The notes beneath the pieces are model-generated. The model searched no databases. It was not told the origin of the DNA and saw only the letters and a list, made by a program, of their open reading frames with translations. The position numbers and the translations under genes were made by a program. Of a stretch of DNA of 64,000 nucleotides, positions 16,558-25,177 are shown one piece after another. Position 1 is the first letter of the stretch. Every line of letters begins with the position of its first letter. Origin of the DNA: Haloferax sp. Q22 (GTDB taxonomy: Archaea; Halobacteriota; Halobacteria; Halobacteriales; Haloferacaceae); NCBI RefSeq assembly GCF_001482285.1, contig NZ_LOEP01000030.1:14114-78113 (forward strand), in the 5' to 3' direction.

Positions 16558-17742
16558 CTACGGTAGCGCCCTCCGGAGGTCTTCACAAAGGTCGTCAGCG
16601 TCTTCAAGGCCAACGGATACTCGAACCAACGTCTCGGGAACCTCCGCCGAATCTTCACTTCGACTGAATTCGTCTGGAAGCATTAGTGACGGTACCTCAA
16701 TAAGGCTCTCAACCCCACCGAGACTCGCTCCCGGCGTGAAAATCTCCAGTCCCTCGATAAACGCCTCAAGTTCGATGGGAGTACCATCGAACTCGAAGGA
16801 CAGCATCCCGCTGTACCCCGACATCTGCTCACTCGCAAGGTCATGTTGCGGGTGGCTCTCAAGCCCCGGATAGTAGACACGAGTGACTCGATCGTGGTTT
16901 TCGAGGAACCTGGCAACTGCCATCGCGTTCTTCTCGTGATGTTCCATCCGCGCGGGCAATGTCTTGATGCCTCGAGCAACGAGATAGCAGTCGAACGGCG
17001 ACAGCATATTCCCAAACCCAACCCGCTGTGCGAACGACAATTGCTCGAACACCCTACTGTCGTCGGTGATAACGGCACCGCCGATCGAGTCAGAATGCCC
17101 GTTAAGGTACTTGGTGGTGCTGTGAACGACAATATCGGCACCCAGTTCGAGCGGGGCCTGGTAGTACGGACTTGCAAAGGTACTGTCTACAGCGAACAGG
17201 GCAGCGTGGTCATCGGCAAGATCGGCTATCGCTTGGATATCGCACAACCTAATCAAAGGATTCGATGGTGTTTCTGCCCAGATCAGGTCAGTATCCGCGT
17301 TGACCGCATCGGCGACGTTATCGGGGTCACGAGCGTCAACGAAGTCGATGTCAACGCCGAGATGTCCGGCCATGTGTTCCGTGAGCAGTTTTTCGGTTCC
17401 GCTGTAGATGGTGTCCGAAGAGACAACATGACCTCCTGGGGGGACGAGTGACAACACCGTCGTCGATGTGGCGGCCATTCCGGAGGCGAACGCTAGTGCA
17501 TGTTCACCGCCTTCAAGGCGAGCTAACTGCTCTTCGAGGGCTGCCCGCGTCGGATTGCTCTCTCGCGAATAGTCGTGTTCATTGGCATCCTCCTCACTGG
17601 CCCACTTGAACGTTGTCGAGAGGTGGATCGGCGAGACGACGTCGTTCGTTCCATCTTTGTGAGAATGCGTCTCGGTTTCTGCTGCGCCGACGGCGGTGGT
17701 TGCGAATCGGTTCTTGCTGGACCGGTCATCGTGTCGTGTCAT
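16558..17742 (-). CDS. PLP-dependent trans-sulfuration enzyme (cystathionine gamma-synthase/lyase family)
   Basis: This protein of 394 residues has the full Cys/Met metabolism PLP fold. Motifs include YSRESNPTRAALE, HALAFASGMAA, AETPSNP, the VDSTFASP strand and the PLP lysine in VVHSTTKYLNGHSD (Lys 211). Near the C-terminus are SLGGVESLIE and RVSVGLED. Members make or cleave cystathionine, or act on O-acetylhomoserine or methionine; the reaction cannot be fixed from sequence alone. It faces the MOSC gene and has its own upstream region of about 430 bases. Confidence 0.9.
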   Translation of the reverse strand: MTRHDDRSSKNRFATTAVGAAETETHSHKDGTNDVVSPIHLSTTFKWASEEDANEHDYSRESNPTRAALEEQLARLEGGEHALAFASGMAATSTTVLSLVPPGGHVVSSDTIYSGTEKLLTEHMAGHLGVDIDFVDARDPDNVADAVNADTDLIWAETPSNPLIRLCDIQAIADLADDHAALFAVDSTFASPYYQAPLELGADIVVHSTTKYLNGHSDSIGGAVITDDSRVFEQLSFAQRVGFGNMLSPFDCYLVARGIKTLPARMEHHEKNAMAVARFLENHDRVTRVYYPGLESHPQHDLASEQMSGYSGMLSFEFDGTPIELEAFIEGLEIFTPGASLGGVESLIEVPSLMLPDEFSRSEDSAEVPETLVRVSVGLEDADDLCEDLRRALP

Positions 17743-18178
17743 AGGTTACTCACTACAAGACCCACTCGGACGGTGGACATATATCTGATACAATTGGTCA
17801 CAGTTTCGGAGTTTGGGGTCTGGTGCGTGTCTTATTTTCACGCCAACTGAATTTGATTAGGCTCTCTCCTTGTGGTTTTTTTTGAATTTAGCACGGTGAG
17901 AGAACTTTAAAAAGATTTCTGTGTGACATAAAATCAGAATCGGCAGACTGCTCCTATCTCATCGTTGTTGTGCTTGAACAGAAGGCACAACACGTCCATC
18001 CTCCGAGACTGTGAATTGGTGGTTCATAGGTGTTCTCTGTAGCGGTAGAGGGTTGTAGAGTTATAGGCGAGACTGGCCAGAGACGAACCCTGAACTAGGC
18101 ACAGGCTAGCGGTCTATAGCAAATGGTGTGCTCCCAGAAGGGAAGTCTCTTATTCACATTGGAGAGTAAACTGTAGTG
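17743..18178. other. intergenic stretch, no gene seen
   Basis: These 436 bases separate divergent genes. The part 17850-17940 is AT-rich with ACTTTAAAAAG, a plausible TATA element for the rightward transcript. Nothing else supported was seen. Confidence 0.5.
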
Positions 18179-18499
18179 ATGTATCTTGTCATGTTCCGCC
18201 TTGACCCGGGGGAGTACGATGCAGAGTTTCATGAGTTGAATGACGCGATACAAGTGGCTGCCGAGGACACAGAGGGGTATCTGAGCAAGCGGACGTGGCA
18301 TGCCTCTGAGAGTGAAGAGATTCTCGTCGTGTACTACTGGGAGTCGTTGGATGCGCTTGAGTCGTTTGGCGCAGATTCTGACCACAAAGAGGCAAAACAG
18401 CGATGGACAGAGTGGTACGATGCGTACGAAGTCACCGTTACAGAAGTCGTTGAGGCGTACGGGAGTGGGTTTGGTGACGACGCCGATCCACCCCTATAG
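18179..18499 (+). CDS. ABM-like small dimeric alpha/beta barrel protein
   Basis: This encodes about 106 residues from ATG 18179 (a GTG one codon earlier is less likely). The pattern MYLVMFRLDPG, a helix (AEFHELNDAIQVAAEDTEGY), KRTWHASESEEILVVYYWES, and a second helix ending HKEAKQRW matches the dimeric alpha/beta barrel of antibiotic-biosynthesis-monooxygenase-like proteins. It probably binds a small molecule or haem as a dimer. Substrate and role are unknown. Confidence 0.75.
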   Translation: MYLVMFRLDPGEYDAEFHELNDAIQVAAEDTEGYLSKRTWHASESEEILVVYYWESLDALESFGADSDHKEAKQRWTEWYDAYEVTVTEVVEAYGSGFGDDADPPL

Positions 18500-18568
18500 C
18501 ATCCCGAGCCGATATAACGTCCTCAAAATAGAACGGGCCAGCTGGCAGAGCACTACTCGGTGTCCTAT

Positions 18569-19054
18569 CTATCGGGGATTTTCTTTCGTCCATTCGAGGA
18601 CTTCACTCGCGTGTTCATCTGGTGGGAAGATTAGGTAGAAGACGTGCTCAATGCGTCCTTCAGAAATAACCATCGTTAACCGCTTCAGATATTCATCCCC
18701 CTCGATAGTGAAAGCCGGTAATTCAAGTTCGCTCGCCAGCTCCCATTCGGTCTCGCTGAGCATCTCGAAGGGGAGGTGCAGCCGGTCACGAGCCTCACAC
18801 TGGTACTCGGCCGTCTGCGTGGACAGGCCAAACACCTCCCCGACGCTGTTCTCGAGGAGTTCGTCGTAGTGGCTGCGGAAACCGCGTGACTCGGGAGTGC
18901 AGCCGCGGGCACCCGGAACGTCTTCCCACTCCTCCGGAATCACGTCCTTGTTGGGCCACCCCGTCAGTGGGGAGACGTAGGTCACCGTTCGACGAGGGAG
19001 GTCTTGTAGGTTGACCGTCGTGCCGTCGGTTACCGGGAACGAGACGTCGGGCAT
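18569..19054 (-). CDS. peroxiredoxin-like (AhpC/TSA family) protein
   Basis: This encodes 161 residues from the ATG at 19054. It has a thioredoxin-like fold with a peroxidatic-cysteine region VPGARGCTPESRGF (Cys 52) and a second Cys near residue 85 (AEYQCEARD), so an atypical 2-Cys peroxidase is likely. The family reduces peroxides using thiol donors. The coding-like frame continues upstream (LPDDLPVPEGDGAADHLQGTEM) to a stop near 19150 with no start codon, so the natural N-terminus may be longer and its start lost. Confidence 0.8.
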   Translation of the reverse strand: MPDVSFPVTDGTTVNLQDLPRRTVTYVSPLTGWPNKDVIPEEWEDVPGARGCTPESRGFRSHYDELLENSVGEVFGLSTQTAEYQCEARDRLHLPFEMLSETEWELASELELPAFTIEGDEYLKRLTMVISEGRIEHVFYLIFPPDEHASEVLEWTKENPR

Positions 19055-19426
19055 CTCCGTTCCCTGGAGGTGATCAGCCGCTCCATCACCTTCCGGTACT
19101 GGTAGATCGTCCGGTAGGGAGGAACCCTCCGGACATAGTTCTATTCATCTCGCCATAATTACTTAAAATTCCTCAAAAAGAATATATCCAGATTAGATTC
19201 AATAATTTCTTCTTAGCTGAATACCACCCGCTAAAATTCCGGTGGACGGCTTAGGCAAAATTTGATGGTGTAATGGCAGTGGGCAAACGTTTTATTCCGA
19301 GACACCCCACAACTGCCGGTATTTCTGATGGTGTAGGCGGAATCAAAGACACAATCACGTGCGACAAAAGCAGGACTCGGTTGTATGATAGGCGTAACCG
19401 CTACACTTTTATTTCGTATGTAGTTT
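19055..19426. other. intergenic, with remnant 5' coding of the peroxiredoxin
   Basis: The part 19055-19150 on the minus strand reads in frame into the peroxiredoxin without a start codon. The rest, 19150-19426, is AT-rich; no gene or clear terminator could be supported. Confidence 0.45.
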
Positions 19427-19750
19427 TTAATGTCCACCCGAGACAGCGTGTAGACCGACGATACCGACGACGATTACGCCGATGAATAGTAGTCGGGCGA
19501 GAGCGGCTGGTTCATCAAAGAGAATAATTCCAAGCGTTGCTGTCCCAACGGCCCCGATACCTGTCCAGACAGCGTATGCTGTCCCGATAGGGAGATCTTT
19601 GACGGCTTGAGCCAGGAGACCCATACTGATGATGAGAGCGACAATAGTACCGACTGTTGGTACTGGCTTTGAGAGTCCATCTGAATATTCGAGTCCAATT
19701 GCCCAGCCAATCTCAAACAGGCCTGCGAGTATGAGAATATACCACGACAT
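19427..19750 (-). CDS. small multidrug resistance (SMR) transporter, SugE/EmrE-like
   Basis: This 107-residue protein has four membrane helices, from ATG 19750 (MSWYILILAGLFEIGWAIGL). The glutamate in the first helix (Glu 13) is the proton/substrate-coupling residue of the SMR family. The GTAYAVWTGIGAVGTA segment of helix 3 and the LLFIGVIVVGIVGL helix 4 are characteristic. The start with a Trp-rich GLFEIGWA motif is closer to SugE/Gdx guanidinium exporters than to EmrE. It works as a dimer in the cell membrane, exchanging protons for small cations. Confidence 0.9.
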   Translation of the reverse strand: MSWYILILAGLFEIGWAIGLEYSDGLSKPVPTVGTIVALIISMGLLAQAVKDLPIGTAYAVWTGIGAVGTATLGIILFDEPAALARLLFIGVIVVGIVGLHAVSGGH

Positions 19751-20003
19751 TACATTTCTGCTTCGCTGTCCAATCTGTCTATAGCTTCTGCTATCCATTG
19801 AACGAGACCGATTCAACTACCTTGGCACGGGCGTTGGGCTGTGTACTCGCGAATCAGCATTCCTGGTCGTCTTCTTAGTCTGGAAGATATCCCCCACGGT
19901 AGGGGTGTCTGAATGAACTCCGTTAGTACGTGAACAATTGCTGTGGCTGTTTTTTATCACCCACTGAGGGGTGGAGGAGTCAGCAGCCCCCATGCAATCT
20001 ATG

Positions 20004-20423
20004 TCTTCCGACCACGAGCAACAGCGATCACGACTCTCTAGCGAGCAGGCTGAGCAACCGAGCGACGAACCGTGGGCAGATCTCGAACTGTCGCTCCCCC
20101 ACGGCAGAAGTCCAACTGGCATCGTCTCATTCATCGAGCGTGTACTCGTCGAACTTACCTACGAAGACGTCGGAGCCGAGTTCGTCTCAACGAGCGTAGC
20201 GGGCGTGAAGCGGACACAGTTCGTCGCCGTCGACGACATCGGTCAGCGGTTCAAGAAGCGGTATTTCGACGAACGTCTCGGCTGGCACGAAACGACAGTC
20301 AGCCGTGAAGCGGTTCGTGAGGAGTTGGTCAACCGACTCTCGAAGTTACCTCTTGACCGAATTGACGAGACGTCGAACACTGATCCAGATACGTTCCGCG
20401 TGGTGCCTATTCATCAGTTCTGA
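20004..20423 (+). CDS. hypothetical haloarchaeal protein, paralogue of the pseudogene at 26570
   Basis: This encodes 139 residues from ATG 20004 (MSSDHEQQRSRLS). A low-complexity acidic N-terminus precedes a compact domain (LELSLPHGRSPTGIVSFIER, VDDIGQRFKKRYFDERLGWH, VSREAVREELVNRL). It ends PDTFRVVPIHQF. The family is unknown. A decayed paralogue lies at 26570-26853. In both places the stop codon is followed within 10-15 bases by the TTAACCAA(C/T)A inverted repeat, so gene and repeat travel together. Confidence 0.65.
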   Translation, partial: SSDHEQQRSRLSSEQAEQPSDEPWADLELSLPHGRSPTGIVSFIERVLVELTYEDVGAEFVSTSVAGVKRTQFVAVDDIGQRFKKRYFDERLGWHETTVSREAVREELVNRLSKLPLDRIDETSNTDPDTFRVVPIHQF

Positions 20424-20436
20424 GCCCGCCGCATCG

Positions 20437-20476
20437 TTAACCAATACGGAACGCAGACTTCCGCGGTGTTGGTTAA
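20437..20476. repeat. inverted repeat TTAACCAATA / TGTTGGTTAA, site B
   Basis: Arms lie at 20437-20446 and 20467-20476 with a 20-base spacer. The spacer contains a nested inverted repeat, CGGAA...TTCCG, so a long hairpin could form in DNA or RNA. It starts 13 bases after the stop of the upstream gene. Confidence 0.78.
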
Positions 20477-20634
20477 CAGCGTGGCAGCGAGCGCCAACGA
20501 AACCCCTCTCGCGAAGAGTGGTGGTTCGGATGCTGTCGATGTGAGAATGAACGAAGCGGTTGTCCAAGGTCGTTTCTGAGAACTCCCAAGGGGGTCCACA
20601 GATGTTTAAGCCACCACAGAGCACTCATCTACCC

Positions 20635-20886
20635 ATGGCCACGGATCTCACTGAACGGGTGCAAGAAATCGCCGAAGCGAGGGGTATCCCCGAATCAGAG
20701 ATCCTCGAACAGGCATTGGAACGCGGCGTCGAAGATCTCTGGGTTGACCTCGTTCTCTCGAGATACATCGACGACGAAATCGACCGCGAGACCGCAATCA
20801 ACCTTGTCGGTCGAGACCGCGTCAAGCGAGCAGAGCAAGAGGTACAGGCTATCGAAGACGACGTTCGGTGGGGACTGAATGCGTGA
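20635..20886 (+). CDS. VapB/RHH-type antitoxin-like protein
   Basis: This encodes 83 residues from ATG 20635. A TTTAAG box about 28 bases upstream supports this start over ATG 20602. The N-terminal part (TERVQEIAEARGIPESEILEQALERGVEDLW) is a ribbon-helix-helix-like region. The C-terminal YIDDEIDRETAINLVGRDRVKRAEQEV is the neck typical of antitoxins paired with PIN-like DUF3368 toxins, as in the next module (YYDDEITFEQLKALVG). Only a stub of its toxin follows. Confidence 0.7.
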   Translation: MATDLTERVQEIAEARGIPESEILEQALERGVEDLWVDLVLSRYIDDEIDRETAINLVGRDRVKRAEQEVQAIEDDVRWGLNA

Positions 20887-20939
20887 TCCTCGCGGTTGCT
20901 GATGCGGGCTCTATTGTGATCACAGAGTTCGCCCCATGA
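20883..20939 (+). pseudogene. truncated PIN-like toxin stub
   Basis: A GTG at 20883 overlaps the antitoxin stop and reads VILAVADAGSIVITEFAP before TGA. The opening ADAGSIV resembles the first strand and catalytic Asp of PIN toxins (compare LIADASALV in the intact copy). The remainder is gone, so this antitoxin appears orphaned. Confidence 0.5.
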
Positions 20940-21175
20940 ACAAACCGTGTTCTTACTACTGTCTTCTCGGACATGTTTGTCCGTCGGTTCCATGAACTGG
21001 TTATCTCGAAGGACCGTTCCAGCTCTGTACCCGATGTCGGCCTAGTGGAGCGGTGACGTACTAAACGTAAGATCTCGATGCGCACCGCATTGGAAGAAAA
21101 GAATACGCGATCGGTACGTAACCCAGCGGTCCGCGTGTGGCTCACATCGTACACACGAAAACGGCTAAGTACGTT

Positions 21176-21817
21176 GGCTCACAATGTACACATCATGAGC
21201 ACCGAGAAGAAGCGCGTGCAGTTTCGGGCCCCTAATCGGCTCATCGATCGGGCGGATGCACTCGCTGCAGTCCTTGGGGAAGACCGAACAGACGTCCTCG
21301 TGACCGCGCTTCGGGAGTACCTCCAAGACGCCGCTCACGACGACACACTCGTCCAGGAGATTGCCGCCGCCTACTACGACGACGAGATTACCTTCGAGCA
21401 ACTCAAAGCGCTCGTCGGCGCCGAAGAGGCGGCCAACCTCCGCGTGTTGAAACAACAACTGGACGAGGACTTCATCGACGAGGTTGCCGGCGTATAGATG
21501 GCGCAGCTTATCGCAGACGCCTCCGCCCTCGTGAGTCTCGGGATCGTTACTGGCGACGAGCCCGATCCACTCGCACTTTGTCTTTCGCAGTACGAGGTCG
21601 TCGTCCCAACGGCGGTCATCGATGAGCTCCGTGAGATTGCCTCCTATGATGATGTCCATGGGCACGCTGCGTCCGCCGTCCTCGATCAAACGGAGTCATT
21701 CACAACACAGTCGGTCGAGCTTGATGCGGAGTTTCCGCTCGATGACGGTGAAAACGCGGCGGTCACCCTCGCAAACGAACTCGATGCTGGGCTCTTCCTC
21801 TGTGACGAGTTCAACCA
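21176..21817 (+). repeat. long direct repeat, copy 1 (second copy 38474-39116)
   Basis: About 640 bases containing the leader, the whole antitoxin gene and the first 107 codons of the PIN toxin are nearly identical to 38474-39116. Identity begins at GGCTCACAATGTACAC and ends at GAGTTCAACCA. The pair brackets about 16.7 kb. Confidence 0.85.
21195..21497 (+). CDS. ribbon-helix-helix antitoxin of VapBC-like module
   Basis: This encodes 100 residues from ATG 21195. MSTEKKRVQFRAPNRLIDRA is a ribbon-helix-helix strand-helix start. TALREYLQDAAHDD and YYDDEITFEQLKALVGAEEA follow as the toxin-binding part. Its stop abuts the toxin start (TAG-ATG). It is expected to bind and inhibit the PIN toxin and repress the shared promoter. 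A near-identical but frameshifted copy lies at 38493-38796. Confidence 0.82.
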   Translation: MSTEKKRVQFRAPNRLIDRADALAAVLGEDRTDVLVTALREYLQDAAHDDTLVQEIAAAYYDDEITFEQLKALVGAEEAANLRVLKQQLDEDFIDEVAGV

Positions 21818-22010
21818 ACTGGGTTTGATTCACGCCTCACTCGCTGATACCCGACTCGTCACGACGCCGACACTGCTCTCGGTTCTCGTTCGAACTGAAC
21901 ACCTCTCAGCTGCCGAGGCACGGTTGCTCCTCAATAAAATCAGCGACGCCCGTAGCTGGGGGGCGAACAGTTACGTGCAGCGAGCTCGCTCGTTGCTCGA
22001 AGAGCCCTAA
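21498..22010 (+). CDS. PIN-like toxin (DUF3368 type)
   Basis: This encodes 170 residues. Acidic active-site residues of the PIN RNase fold are visible: Asp 7 (LIADAS), Glu 43 (AVIDELREI) and Asp 103 (LFLCDEF). The C-terminal helices ALLNKISDAR follow, as in DUF3368 proteins (LLxxIxDxR). It likely cleaves RNA in a metal-dependent way when the antitoxin is lost. It immediately follows its antitoxin. The first 107 codons are duplicated at 38797. Confidence 0.85.
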   Translation: MAQLIADASALVSLGIVTGDEPDPLALCLSQYEVVVPTAVIDELREIASYDDVHGHAASAVLDQTESFTTQSVELDAEFPLDDGENAAVTLANELDAGLFLCDEFNQLGLIHASLADTRLVTTPTLLSVLVRTEHLSAAEARLLLNKISDARSWGANSYVQRARSLLEEP

Positions 22011-22038
22011 TTCTAGACAATTCGATTTTAACTGAAAT

Positions 22039-22505
22039 GGCTCTGTTGAAATCCTCAGCCGCTGATAGGTTACTGAGGCCGTGCTGAATACAGAGCGCGA
22101 GTCAGTCAGAGGAGGGGCACCGATATTGACCGAGATGAATCGGCCACTATAATAACAGTACCATACTTTGATACATCTTGCCTACCCACGTCTCATAGTG
22201 ATAATAAAACGAAAAGAGGACCAGATGTGGCACTTCGCAGAAAACACTCGCTGCGGATGGGCAGACCACTACGCGACACACAATCTGTTCACTTCAGAAA
22301 AACAGGTCGATTCCATATCAGAGCTTCCCTCAGACTTTTGCGGGGAATGTGAGAAACGAAGGGGTATCGATTCTAATCGCTAAGTAGTGCCATTTGACGG
22401 TTGAATCATCAATCAAAGCATGAATCGATTGCCAGTTCCCCGCTGATTACACCCTCTGACTGTGTCACACGGGTTCTATCCGGTTCCAAGGATTTCAACA
22501 GAGCC
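22039..22505. mobile_element. 467-bp MITE-like element with terminal inverted repeats and 8-bp target duplication
   Basis: GGCTCTGTTGAAATCC (22039-22054) and its exact reverse complement (22490-22505) bound the element. The flanks ACTGAAAT at 22031-22038 and 22506-22513 are identical, an 8-bp target-site duplication as made by IS6-family transposases, whose ends have a similar GGCTCTGTTGAAA sequence. There is no transposase inside, only one small gene (22225-22383). Confidence 0.88.
22225..22383 (+). CDS. 52-residue Cys-containing protein inside the MITE
   Basis: The frame from ATG 22225 reads MWHFAENTRCGWADHY and has a single CxxC (FCGECEK) near the C-terminus. An ATAATAAAA box 20 bases upstream supports leaderless expression. 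An earlier in-frame start at 22168 is not supported. It sits wholly within the 467-bp element, so it is a passenger of the element or captured host sequence. The function is unknown. Confidence 0.45.
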   Translation: MWHFAENTRCGWADHYATHNLFTSEKQVDSISELPSDFCGECEKRRGIDSNR

Positions 22506-22539
22506 ACTGAAATATATCTCTCTCGTCGAACCACGAGCG

Positions 22540-23745
22540 CTACGAGGCGAGCAACGATTCGAGCCGATCCCGAAGGGCGTCCCTGTGGACCGTCTCGGTC
22601 GCGACCTCCGTCTCGCCGGTTCCCATCTCCTTGAACCCCGTTCCGGTCGGCACGAGGACGACAGACTCATCAGCGGCGATATCGCCACGCTTCGCGAGGC
22701 GTGACACGCCGGCTAGCGTCGTCGCGGACGCCGGCTCGACGCAGAACCCGCCGTCGACGGCAAACCGGCGCTGAGCGGTCCGTATCTCGTCGTCGGTAAC
22801 GGAGACGACGGCGCCGTCAGTATCGCAAACCGCGGCGAGCGCGCGGGCGCCACTCGGTGGGTCTGGGTTACCGATCGAGTGAGTGATCGTGTCGCCGGTC
22901 TCGTCGGGCGACAGCGGTGTCGGATCCGTCTCTCCGGCCTCGAACGCCCGCGTTAGCGGGTCGGCGGTCGCGGTCTGGACGAGACACAGGCGCGGCGGCT
23001 CCTCGATCAGTCCCGCGCGCTCGAGGTCCCGGATTCCGAGCCAGACCCCCGAGGCGAATCCACCGGAGCTCGCCGGTAGCGCGATCACGTCGGGCGTCGC
23101 CGGGGCGAGCGACTCGTAGATCTCGAACAGTGCCGTTTTGTACCCGCTGATGCGGGTGGGTGCGTCGCTCACGAGCACGTCAATCGGGAGGCGCTCGGAC
23201 AGGTCGAGTGCGTCCCCGTACAGCTTCCCGTAGTCGCCGGCGACCTGTACGATGGTCGGCTCGTACTGAGCGATGAGCTCCAGCCGTACTGACGAGGTCC
23301 GCTCCGGGACGAACACGACGCATTCCCGATCGAGGCTCGCCGCGTGGGCAGCGGTGCTGACCGCCATGTTCCCGTACGAGACCGTGCCAATGACGTCGTC
23401 ACTGGTCGCGACCGTGTGAGGAACGGCCACCGCGCTCCCGCGGTCCTTGTACGCACCAGTTGGATTCTCACCCTCGTCTTTGACGAACACCCGAGCGCCC
23501 GCGGCGTCGTCGAGTCCGGAGCTCCTGACGAGGGGCGTGCCGCCTGCGGCTCGCGCAACGCCTTCGGGCCGATCGATCGGCAACAGCGCCTCGTAGCGCC
23601 ACATCCCATCCCGGTCTCGACAGTCGTCCCACGAGAATGGCGTCGGGTCCATGTCGTCCCAGAGCGGTTCCCCGCAGGCGCACCTGACTCGGGTGCCATC
23701 GTCGTAGCGCTCCCCACAACGGTAACAGCTCAACGAGAGAGACAT
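22540..23745 (-). CDS. threonine synthase family PLP enzyme
   Basis: This encodes 401 residues from ATG 23745. An N-terminal zinc ribbon (CYRCG...CACG) precedes the PLP fold type II core. The PLP lysine is in NPTGAYKDRGS (Lys 100), with GNMAVSTAAHAA and PASSGGFASG (phosphate-binding loop) following. Threonine synthase converts O-phosphohomoserine to threonine; a paralogue with a related role is possible. It is much more GC-rich than the flanking genes and carries no IS on its own, suggesting chromosomal origin. Confidence 0.85.
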   Translation of the reverse strand: MSLSLSCYRCGERYDDGTRVRCACGEPLWDDMDPTPFSWDDCRDRDGMWRYEALLPIDRPEGVARAAGGTPLVRSSGLDDAAGARVFVKDEGENPTGAYKDRGSAVAVPHTVATSDDVIGTVSYGNMAVSTAAHAASLDRECVVFVPERTSSVRLELIAQYEPTIVQVAGDYGKLYGDALDLSERLPIDVLVSDAPTRISGYKTALFEIYESLAPATPDVIALPASSGGFASGVWLGIRDLERAGLIEEPPRLCLVQTATADPLTRAFEAGETDPTPLSPDETGDTITHSIGNPDPPSGARALAAVCDTDGAVVSVTDDEIRTAQRRFAVDGGFCVEPASATTLAGVSRLAKRGDIAADESVVLVPTGTGFKEMGTGETEVATETVHRDALRDRLESLLAS

Positions 23746-23821
23746 AGCGACGCTGCGGGGGTCGGAGACATATGCGTTCGCTTGCGGTTTCGAACGCCCC
23801 GAGCCAAAACGCCCCGCCGAC

Positions 23822-23979
23822 ATGCGGGCGAGTCGAGACTTCTCACTACTGACAAGGGCTACGACTGTAACTGGCTGCGTGAAGACCTTCGCGATCTCGG
23901 TGTTCGACCGCTACTCGACCACTGCATCAACAATATTGGTGGCGAGTGTGGGAGACACGTCTGCAGACCGACTGAGTGA
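23822..23979 (+). pseudogene. transposase C-terminal fragment (IS4/IS5-type)
   Basis: A short frame reads LLTTDKGYDCNWLREDLRDL followed by GVRPLLDHC. The D-K-GYD...LR...GVRP(L/I) pattern is the second catalytic-Asp region of IS4/IS5-type haloarchaeal transposases. No ends or other parts are visible; it abuts the threonine synthase promoter region. Confidence 0.6.
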
Positions 23980-24054
23980 CTGCGACGCCGACGTTGTTTG
24001 TGTTCCTCTTGGCGGGGAAATCGATGGATACTGCTCCAGCAGCGTCGGTGTGGA

Positions 24055-24297
24055 TTAGTCGTCGGGGTGGTCGAGACCGTTCTTGAGGTCGTCGAGGTCT
24101 CGTTCGAGACGGTCGATGTGTGTCTCGAGTTCGTTCACGCTCATGAGTGCGAGCCGGAGGAACTCGTCATCACGCTCAGGCATGAGCGGAAGCTGGCTTG
24201 CGGCCGCGACTGGATCATCGGCCTCGTCGGCGCCCTTGCGGACGAGTTCATCGCGTGCGGCACGCAGTTCGCGTCGGAGGAGTTCAACATCGTCCAT
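24055..24297 (-). CDS. hypothetical helical protein
   Basis: This encodes 80 residues from ATG 24297. It is almost all helical, with heptad-like spacing in two helices (VELLRRELRAARDELV and LMSVNELETHIDRLERDLDD). It is very acidic and has no membrane segment or cysteine. It probably forms a coiled-coil dimer. It is divergent from the zinc-ribbon gene at 24509. No family was recognised. Confidence 0.65.
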   Translation of the reverse strand: MDDVELLRRELRAARDELVRKGADEADDPVAAASQLPLMPERDDEFLRLALMSVNELETHIDRLERDLDDLKNGLDHPDD

Positions 24298-24508
24298 GGT
24301 GATTGTACGTACCGGGATGAGCCCGCTACGAGCCCACAAGGGTCGAGGTCGTGCGGACCGCGTCACCGAATACGTCGTTTCCTGACCAACGGGTCCGAAC
24401 GCATGCTCGTTTCGTACCGGAGGAGCGGATACCTGTTTTCTCCCCCTGGATTGGACATGCCGTGGGCCCACCCACACGGTTTAGGCGCCTGCCAATCGAG
24501 TTTGACGT

Positions 24509-24862
24509 ATGGAATGTCCGGACTGTGGTGAGCCGTACGTCTCTCGAGAGGTCGGCCCCGGGCGGCCGCCATCGACGCCCCTTGCCAACGCAATTCTCGA
24601 TACCGAACAGGGCGAGGAAGTTGTTCTCCACCGGCAGTGTTGGACGTGTGGGTGGAGCGAGGACCGCCACATCGAGGTGGCCGCAATCGAGACGGAGCAC
24701 GGCGACCCAGAAATCGTCGACCGTCAGCAACGGCTAAGCGAACTCGTGGGGCTGCTTGAGGGAACTGAGGATACTGAGACACTCGAATCGGTCCTCCAGT
24801 ACGTCCGTCAGCAACAGTCTGAGGGCGATTCGATACCACCGTCGCTGGAGCAAGACCCGTGA
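24509..24862 (+). CDS. zinc-ribbon hypothetical protein
   Basis: This encodes 117 residues. CPDC (residues 3-6) and CWTC (residues 44-47) form a four-cysteine zinc ribbon in the N-terminal half. The C-terminal half is an acidic helical segment (RQQRLSELVGLLEG, LESVLQYVRQQQ). Proteins of this type are common in haloarchaea and probably bind nucleic acid or another protein. No specific function can be given. Confidence 0.7.
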   Translation: MECPDCGEPYVSREVGPGRPPSTPLANAILDTEQGEEVVLHRQCWTCGWSEDRHIEVAAIETEHGDPEIVDRQQRLSELVGLLEGTEDTETLESVLQYVRQQQSEGDSIPPSLEQDP

Positions 24863-24906
24863 CGGAGACTGACGCGCCCTACCCAGTCAACGAGGCGACA
24901 GGGGGC

Positions 24907-25150
24907 TCAGCCCACCCACCATTCAAAGACGTTTGAATTCATCATACACTCGTTCAACACGTTGAACATCGTCTGTACAGGGGTAGCAGATTCACCCCAC
25001 GCTAACGCCCAGGGCATTCTCCTCGAAGTTCCGTCAGACAGCTCCCGCTTGGGAGCGTTTTTCGCCCCCAGAAGGGGTGACGGAGACCACAAAATGTCCA
25101 GACGCAACACCGACAGCTCCTGTCCAACCACCGGAGTGACTGAGGCTTTA
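24907..25150 (-). pseudogene. C-terminal tail remnant of a TnpB-type transposase
   Basis: A minus-strand frame contains GAKNAPKRELSDGTSRRMPW followed by ALAWGESATPVQTM. That resembles the tail after the zinc finger of some haloarchaeal TnpB proteins, recalled from memory. No catalytic region is present. A GCTCCC-GCTT-GGGAGC hairpin followed by GTTTTT (25041-25061) lies within it. The intergenic region 24863-25177 holds nothing else. Confidence 0.4.
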
Positions 25151-25177
25151 TATGACACAGGCACGTGGGTCACGATA

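Noticed and set aside
25041-25061. GCTCCC/GGGAGC hairpin followed by T residues as an intrinsic terminator of the 24509 gene
   Set aside because: It lies about 180 bases past that gene inside a TnpB-like remnant, and hairpin terminators are not the usual archaeal signal; it is more likely transposon-derived.
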